The notes beneath the pieces were generated by a model. That model saw nothing but the letters and a program-made list of their open reading frames with translations, was not told the origin of the DNA and did no database searches. Shown in pieces: positions 57,728 to 64,000 of a stretch of 64,000 nt of DNA (the first letter of the stretch is position 1; every line of letters starts with the position of its first letter). Source of the DNA: Galerina marginata (lineage: Eukaryota; Basidiomycota; Agaricomycetes; Agaricales; Galerinaceae). The DNA is taken from positions 2,542,001 to 2,606,000 of the forward strand of contig JAECYW010000010.1 in the NCBI GenBank assembly GCA_023014335.1, written 5' to 3'. Both the position numbers and the translations under genes were made by a program.

Positions 57728-59143
57728 ATGAAAATTCCCCCGGATGTACTACTCCGCATCGGCGAAGATCATCTCGATGGCAAGGATCTCCTTGCGTACT
57801 CCATGCTGTGCCCATCAACCCTCCAATTGCGCGAAAAACACTTTCGTCGGCTCAAACTCGTCGCCAAGGACTTTGATTATCCAGGAGACATTTCGCCCAA
57901 AATCCATTTACTAGATATTGCGAGGCAGGAAAGGCCCATCCTACGATCGGTCAAGGATCTAGAAGTAACAGAAAAGGAAGGCGAAATAAGTGAATTGCCC
58001 ACGTACCCGTCGGCCTGTATCGAGATATTATCCGCACTGCCGTCTGTCGAGACACTGCGTCTAGGCATCGACTGGAGCCACGACTCACCAGCAGCCCTCG
58101 ACATGGAAAAGGCCCTAGTTAAACTCGTCACGCTCCCATCGATCAAATCGGTGACGTTTACGAAAGGTGGAATACCAATCGTCAAGATCACAAACGCGTT
58201 CCAGAAAGATTCGCAGCTCATAGAGGAGCTGTCCATTCGAGGATGCGAATTCACCGTACTCGAATTGCAAGCCCGACATGACGATTCGGTTCCTAAACCC
58301 CCGCAACGTGATTTCTACGACCAAGAGAAGAGGAGCGCCTACGATGAGTGGTGCCAGCATTATTGGGCGGTGAGCGAGAGGCTGGCCCCAGTGCACACCG
58401 GGAGACGTTGGCTCCCTGTCAGCTTGGAGGTCAACGAAAGTCCCGATTTCTGGCGGATCATGCCGCGGTTCATAGATACCGCCCGCCTCACCAACCTCAC
58501 AATAGACTGGCCGCCCAAGAGCATCGGGGACTTTGGCGGCTGGGAAATGCCACCGCTGGAACAGCTACGGATTCTAGGTGAGTGGTTTCCATCAATATCA
58601 AAGTCCACCGCTCACGGAATTACAGTAGCCAGCACGACTACCGACCCGTGGATTTCGTTGAACGAGTGCAGCGGAATATGGCGTGCGCGGTTTCTCTCAA
58701 TCGCCTTTATCGGACTAGGCAACTTGGAAATGAAAACATTGCGGGAGGACATCTCAGCATTTCTCGCAGGAGCAGCAAAATTTGAAAATATTCGCATCAA
58801 ACTCCTGCTGCATTGCAGCATCATCGACAAGTGGGCGAAAGGTCAGGGGGGGTGGATAGTCAAAGCCCTTGCCAGCGTCAATGGAAACACCGCCTCCGCG
58901 ATGTTGGCGCTTTCCATAAGCATACCGCGCGGACCACGCCGCCATCCCTTGCCCTGGGGGGAGCCCTCTGGCTTTCTTACGTGGTTCAAAAGCACAAGTG
59001 CGACTCTGCAATCATTCGTCCCACCGCACCAAGCGCAGAAGCTAGGCATCGGGTTATTCTGCGAAAAGGATCGGGAGGGTGCTTGGGAGTTGACGCCCGC
59101 AGACGCGGAGGAACCCCCAGCGTGGCTTGGCTCCAGGAAGTAA
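57728..59143 (+). CDS. F-box/LRR-like protein 4, 471 aa (455 aa if intron removed)
   Basis: A single open frame. The F-box-like start reads MKIPPDVLLRIGEDHL and LLAYSMLCPSTLQLREKHFRRL; leucine-rich text follows (LSALPSVETLRLGIDW, LTNLTIDWPP, LEQLRILG). A likely intron of 48 nt lies at 58578-58625 (GTGAGTGG to GGAATTACAG): it interrupts the LRR, is flanked by good borders, and has a 51-nt counterpart at the same place in the truncated paralogue at 20847-21704. Because it has no stop and is a multiple of three, the frame reads through it. The protein is the intact counterpart of that relic. The likely role is in SCF substrate recognition. Confidence 0.75.
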   Translation: MKIPPDVLLRIGEDHLDGKDLLAYSMLCPSTLQLREKHFRRLKLVAKDFDYPGDISPKIHLLDIARQERPILRSVKDLEVTEKEGEISELPTYPSACIEILSALPSVETLRLGIDWSHDSPAALDMEKALVKLVTLPSIKSVTFTKGGIPIVKITNAFQKDSQLIEELSIRGCEFTVLELQARHDDSVPKPPQRDFYDQEKRSAYDEWCQHYWAVSERLAPVHTGRRWLPVSLEVNESPDFWRIMPRFIDTARLTNLTIDWPPKSIGDFGGWEMPPLEQLRILGEWFPSISKSTAHGITVASTTTDPWISLNECSGIWRARFLSIAFIGLGNLEMKTLREDISAFLAGAAKFENIRIKLLLHCSIIDKWAKGQGGWIVKALASVNGNTASAMLALSISIPRGPRRHPLPWGEPSGFLTWFKSTSATLQSFVPPHQAQKLGIGLFCEKDREGAWELTPADAEEPPAWLGSRK

Positions 59144-59374
59144 AAGAACATTAGTAAATCTCACATATAAATATGGTTTTGGCGCGTACATGTTGCCATC
59201 TGACAGGAGAGTCGAATATGACGATTCATGCTCGCGTCGGCTTAACATTTTTTTGCTTCACAAAGTAGCAACGAAAGAAAAAAAACAACGTTAGAAACTG
59301 TCGAAGGATTAACCAGACGTTACCGTTTTCTCTCCAACTCTGCGCCACAGCACTCGCTTGCATTTCTTCACCTT
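59144..59374. other. Short 3' spacer
   Basis: Contains ATATAAATATGG near 59165 and an A-rich stretch near 59277. No gene seen. Confidence 0.35.
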
Positions 59375-59925
59375 TGACTTTGGTGAGCGTTCCCTACCCT
59401 CGTTCATTTTCCGCTCGTTTACCTTGCACTTTGCTAGCTACATCGTATATCTCCGACTTTGGTGAGCGTTTCCTTACTCACATTCATTTTCCGCTCATTT
59501 GCCGTGCTCTTACCCTCAACTAGCTAGCCATTTCCGCACGTTCGCCTTGCACTTATCTTCAACTCGCAAGTCACACCTCATTTACCTACGACTCTGGTGA
59601 GCGTTTACTTACTCCAATTCATTTTCCGCACGTTCACCTTGAGCCTATCTCCAACTCTCAAGCTTCACTTTATTCCCCTACGACTTTGGTGAGCGTTCCT
59701 TACCCTCGTTCATTTTCCGCTCGTTGACCTTGAACTTTGCTAGCTACATCGTATATCTTTGACTTTGGTGAGCGTTTCCTTACTCACATTCACCTTCCGC
59801 TCCTTTACCGTGCTCTTACCCTCAACTCGCCAGCTACATTTCATTTACTTGTGAGCGTTTCCTTTACTCTCATTCCTTTTCCGTTCCTTCACCCAGCTCT
59901 TACCCCTACCATCACCTCGTCAGCT
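59375..59925 (+). repeat. Tandem array with splice-donor-like units (array 3)
   Basis: Six copies of GACTTTGGTGAGCGTT or close variants have their GTGAGCG at 59383, 59462, 59597, 59689, 59768 and 59851. Each is followed by TTCATTTTCCGCTCGTT-like text and a CTAG or CAG acceptor-like end about 45-70 bp later. It runs up to 15 bp before the ATG of the next gene, so a multi-intron 5' UTR is plausible. Confidence 0.8.
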
Positions 59926-59940
59926 TCATCTCGTGCAGAC

Positions 59941-60423
59941 ATGCGATTCCGACTATTTTATCGACCCGGGGAGCTCAGCAGTACGCGCGAGGGCGTGAAA
60001 GAAGAACGCGAATCCGCCGCCGAAAAATTCGTCCTCGCTATTAGGGCCGACGAGAAACACATAACCGACTTGTACGGAGACGAAGATTGGACAGTTGTTA
60101 TCTAGTAAGTTTTTCAATATGATATTCTCCTCACCGACTTAGGGTACTGCAGCACGGGAACCGATCACCTCTCCCCCGGAACCTCTTGGCCCTACCACAA
60201 AACGGCCCACGCGTTTCGGGGCCAAGGAGACAATTTGCAACACGTCTTTGCCCTCCACCTCAACCGCGGCGCCTCTACTCCCCAAACCTGGCGGGCGACG
60301 AACAAAAGTATTAGGGAGGCCGAATTAGAACTGGTATATAGGGTACGTCTCAATTTCATATTCTAATTTTCTTTCCGAGACTGACTTTCGAACCAGGATA
60401 TTAGGGGACCTTGGCAGCAGTAG
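59941..60423 (+). CDS. Unrecognised small protein, 126 aa
   Basis: Three exons: 59941-60104, 60153-60342, 60397-60423; introns 48 and 54 nt, GT-AG. The protein starts MRFRLFYRPGELSSTREG, has a charged helix (EERESAAEKFVLAIRADEKH), then GTSWPYHKTAHAFRGQGD and HVFALHLNRGAS, and ends DIRGPWQQ. No family recognised. All three exons join in frame, which supports a real gene. Array 3 lies immediately upstream. Confidence 0.6.
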
Positions 60424-60840
60424 ATTACAGTACATACTCCTGCTTCGTTTGAGCCTGCGAAATTTATCGTACGTGAACTGGGTGCTGCTGACCCAAATTT
60501 CGACTTGTATAGATTAATCGCAGACACACGACGCGCTACAGGAGAAAAGCAAGCAAAATTTCGGCGCCAACTCGCAGGAAGAATCTCACAAAACTTGCTA
60601 CGTTGTCTGCTACTCTTTATTTTCAATTCACACAATCCTGACGCGTTATCCAGACTCCATTGAGGAACGTCTATCAAACAGGCGTCGGAGGAAGGCACAC
60701 CCAGTGAAGAATTCAGCTTAATTCCAACAACGAAAGCAGCGGAGGCAATCGGTCCGCAATGGAACGTTTGATCAAACGAGTGCAACGCCCTTGGTATCAA
60801 ACAAAGTCAACGCAATCAATTTGCGCCGATTGCTCCAACT
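60424..60840. other. Unresolved open region
   Basis: The plus strand reads TPASFEPAKFIVRELGAAD and DTRRATGEKQAKFRRQL in one frame, and the minus strand is also open (60363-60800). Neither shows a known domain. It could be an extra exon of the preceding gene or an unrelated relic. Confidence 0.3.
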
Positions 60841-62887
60841 CCGCCATCCTTCCTCCTTCCCTCCGCCTCCTGCTTCACGATCTCCTCCACCCAGCAGCTG
60901 GACCTGCGAATCAAGACCTACTTCCCGCATCCAGGCCCCACCCCGCCAGCGCCGGCGCAGATGCTGCTCCCTTACGAACCGAGGCTCGCGGCGAATTCGA
61001 AATTTGCACACCGCGCCCAGGGCCTGCCACCACAACCATCCTGCGTGCTCAGCTCCGAGCGTGGCACGCGAGCGATGAGCCTCGACCGTTGGGAGAACCC
61101 TCCGCACACGACTCGCCGTTTGTCGTCGTAGGCCTGCCACTCCTCCGCCGCCACACACTCCCCCCCCCCCCAACTCCCGCCCCATCCTCCTACTCCATCG
61201 AATTTTTCCATCCCAGGATTCTCTAACCCTCGATTCAACGCCCCTCTCACGCCGTCGCACCCGCAGGCGTCGTGACCGCTCAGTCGCGAGGCCAATGACC
61301 CACTCGGTCTGCTCTCCCCAACCTACTCCTCCGCCCCTCCTCCTCCGCCACCCAGCCATTGCAACCAGGGATTTCATCTACGCCTCTGCGCCCCAGTCAG
61401 CACCGTCTTACGACGCCACCGTCGTCGCCCCTCCCTCCCTCCCTCCCAACTCACGTCCTCATCATCACCATCGTCATCCCCTCCTCCTCCTCCTCCTCGC
61501 GTGCTCCGCCAGTTCCACAAGTACTTTGTTCCTCGTTACCCGCGGTTCCGCCTCCTTCTTCTCCTCCTCCTCCTTCTCCTCCTCCTCCTCCTCCTCCCCT
61601 TATACTCCTCCTATAAAACATCCGTCCACCACCACCGCATCCTCCGTCCACAACCTCCCCGTTCGCATGCTCCACATGCTCCCTTCCTTATGCCCACCTC
61701 CCTCCTCGTAAATTCCATCCCCACTAACCGTTCTACCCCTTATCGCCCACATCGTCGTTTACGTTCCACCTCCACCTCCACCTCCTCCTTCCCCAACCCC
61801 ACGCCCCCTCTTCCCCCTCCTCCACGCGTATTCTAACTCACAGAAGCCGCACTTCCTCTCCCCTCGCGTGCACCGCATCCACTGTTTCAGCAACGGATGC
61901 ATTCTGCGTGCCCCAGTGCCCCCCGCCCAGCAGCGTCGTACTCTGCCGACAACGTTGCTCCCTGTCGTGTGGCCCAACGACCCGCTTCGTTTGGTTAGAC
62001 CCGCTCCTCCGCCTCCTCTTGCACCAGCGCACCCACCCACCGTGGCAGCCCAAGTATAATGACTCCTGCATCAGCTCCCCAGCAGCGTCAGCCAACGCAA
62101 ACGCCTTCTCCTCGCCTCCTCCTCCACCTGGTCGATATCATCGCACCCCCTTCCTGCGCCTGCGCCTCCCGCGACTGCGACTGCGACTGCTGCGACTGCG
62201 ACTGCGACTGCTCCTCCTGCTCCCACTCCTTATCGTCGTCATCACCATCATCATCGCGTGCTTCTCCTCCCCGCGTGCTCCTCCTCTACCTCCTCCGCCC
62301 CTAGTGTACTCAATTCCTACAAACCATATCAACCCTCCCCCACCCCCACCCGCTCGTACTCCTCCTCCTCCACATCCACCTCATCCTCGTCATCGCCATC
62401 GTCGTAGTGTACGCCATTCCTATAAACCGTAGTACTCTATTCCTATCATCCGTTCCACCCCCTCCCATCGTATACCTAGTTCATATCGACCGCACGTTCA
62501 TCACCTCACCCACCCTCGCCCTCCACTCCTTACATAAATCCAGACTCCTCCGCCGCTCCTCCACGCTCTCTCTCTCTCCGCAGCAGCAGCAGCCCTTCAT
62601 TGCAGCCAGGATCAAGTCCACTCACTGGAGCACCACCACGGCGCCGTCGCACAGTGCCAACGTCTTCGCTCCCCACTCGCGGCGCCGTCGACTGCCTCAA
62701 CAGTTCCATCCCGCCCACCGCTCATCCTCCATCCAAAATGAAGGCCGCAGGGTTTCATCTACGAAGCAGCACCCCCCATACAGCGTCGTCGCTCTCTAAA
62801 CGGGTGCACGGTTCTTTCAACAACACCCCCGCAACTCCTCGCATGCTCCGCTCCTCCCATCATCGTACTCGAGCACTCCTCCGCTTC

Positions 62888-62918
<31 letters not shown>

Positions 62919-63590
62919 ACGCCACCACATCCACGAACTCCGTCGCAAAACCCACATCACCCTCCTCGCGTCCTCCACTTCATCGTCTTCCTCCCCCTCC
63001 TCCTTTGCCGTGTATACCCCATCCCAACCTTGCTGCTCCACCCACAAGTCATCGTCATCTCCCTCGGTTGGTTCTCCTCCTCCCATCAACTTCCTCCTCC
63101 TCCCCAGCCCCTCGTTCTCGTTCATCGCCAGGACAACGACCGCGGCTGCCACCTCCTGCAACACGGTCATCACCTCCTCCACAGGTACTCTGTCCCTCAA
63201 AACCCGTTCTCCCCTCCTCCGTCGCCTCCTTCCTCAAGTACTCGTACCTCAAAACCCGCGTCAAGTCCTCCCCACTCTATCGCAGCTATGGTTTCATTAC
63301 GCCCGCCCCAGCACTGCGGGCGCCGTCATACTCCGCCAAGTCGCCTCGCCAGGACTCCCGCGGCTCTCTCGACTAAATTCGTCGCAGGGATTGGTCGGAA
63401 TTTCGTAGGTACATATTCAAACTTAATCATAACGCCCGAGCTGATTGTCATTTCGCAGGGCCCTTATATTCCGACGCGGGCATTTCCACTGGGAGAGAAG
63501 AACAAGGAGAGGGCAAGGATATCGTACAAGTACGAGGTAAGCCAAAGTTACCCTCCTCATATACTTTCACAACTAGGACTCCTAGTTTGA
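60841..63590 (+). repeat. Pyrimidine-rich low-complexity region
   Basis: Long stretches of CTC, CCT and TCC microsatellites on the plus strand, with a GACTGC hexamer run near 62170-62215. Many frames are open on the plus strand but translate to Pro/Ser/Leu/Arg-rich low complexity, as expected from composition, so none is called a gene. Possible exon borders exist near 63404-63540 (GTAGGTAC to TTTCGCAG, then GTAAGCC) but lead to nothing recognisable. Confidence 0.7.
62891..62918 (+). repeat. Homopolymer of 28 C
   Basis: An uninterrupted C run inside the pyrimidine-rich region. The minus strand is poly-G and could form G-quadruplexes. The exact length is prone to sequencing error. Confidence 0.85.
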
Positions 63591-63599
63591 TGGCGCCAT

Positions 63600-64000
63600 C
63601 GCCATCAAAATAATGCAATATTCACGTTCCATGACCCTTGCAGATCACTTTGCCATCAAATAAACAGGTTCCGCGGTACTTGCAGATCACTTTGCCATCA
63701 AAATGCCATCAAACATTTTTTTATCTCTTCGTTTCAAGCAACATCCAGATCTCTCCGCCATCAAATTGATGGCGTCATCATCACAAAACCAGGTTCCAAA
63801 GTACTTGCAGATCACTTTGCCATCGAGATCCATCAAATAAACAGGTTCCGCAGTACTTGCAGATCATTTCGCCATCAAAATGCCATCAAACATTTTTTTA
63901 TCTTGTCATTGCAAGCAACATCCAGATCTCTCTGCCATCACATTGATGGCGCCATCATGACGAAAACAGGTTCCAAAGTACTTGCAGATCTCTCTGCCAT
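63600..64000. repeat. ~177-bp tandem repeat at the right edge
   Basis: ACAGGTTCCGCRGTACTTGC occurs at 63664 and 63841. Between them lie GCCATCAAACATTTTTTTA, AAGCAACATCCAGATCTC and CAGGTTCCAAAGTACTTGC, which recur in order after 63841. Each unit contains several GCCATCAAA words and the palindrome ATTGATGGCG/CGCCATCAAT-like text. The array continues beyond the window. Confidence 0.85.

Noticed and set aside
60363..60800. A 145-codon minus-strand frame
   Set aside because: It overlaps the last exon of the small plus-strand gene and has no recognisable features; evidence is too weak for a gene call.
61295..63408. Several Pro/Ser-rich plus-strand frames of 100-260 codons
   Set aside because: Translations of CTC/CCT microsatellites; low complexity only, many overlapping frames, no consistent gene model.

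Overview
The window looks like genomic DNA of a filamentous basidiomycete, most likely an Agaricomycete. The evidence is the dense short introns (about 45-70 nt, CTNAY-like branch sites), a secreted copper-radical glyoxal oxidase pair, many F-box/LRR proteins, a TET/JBP-type dioxygenase and an OrsD/RecQ-type helicase. I joined exons by eye using GT-AG or GC-AG borders; each multi-exon model below sums to a multiple of three and has no internal stop.

Left part (1-10.1 kb), ordinary metabolism: the start of one glyoxal oxidase (minus), a fused FMN-binding/FAD-NAD(P) oxidoreductase (minus), a mitochondrial D-lactate dehydrogenase (plus, 12 exons) and a second complete glyoxal oxidase (minus, 9 exons, 559 aa). 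Middle left (10.1-26 kb) is gene-poor: a GPCR-like fragment, a 5'-truncated F-box/LRR relic, a 10-bp-period array at 19.9-20.3 kb and a CCTGCC-rich degenerate minisatellite at 22.2-23.1 kb.

Centre (26.6-46.1 kb), an accessory cluster on the plus strand: a 1958-aa C2H2/OrsD-RecQ helicase; an unrecognised 604-aa protein starting 71 bp after it; an unrecognised ~1036-aa protein; a small Cys-cluster protein; a 770-aa JmjC-like dioxygenase; a coiled-coil plus Cys-cluster protein; and a TET/JBP-like dioxygenase. They lie head to tail with mostly 70-390 bp between them. The set combines a helicase, two Fe(II)/2-oxoglutarate dioxygenase families and zinc-binding proteins, so an epigenetic or mobile-element-linked function is a reasonable inference, not shown. 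Right part (46-60.5 kb): a small minus-strand gene, a double-MYND protein, four F-box/LRR genes and a small unknown gene. The end (60.8-64 kb) is pyrimidine-rich low complexity followed by a ~177-bp tandem repeat.

Three signals cut across the genes. (1) A 28-bp word occurs six times, always on the plus strand, between 24.5 and 57.1 kb; two copies sit inside a larger ~200-230 bp repeat. (2) Three tandem arrays have units that carry splice sites; in the array at 56.4-57.0 kb the units are in-frame mini-exons adding a repeated 22-residue tail to an F-box protein. (3) GC-AG introns are frequent: 6 of the 68 introns modelled, three of them in one gene.
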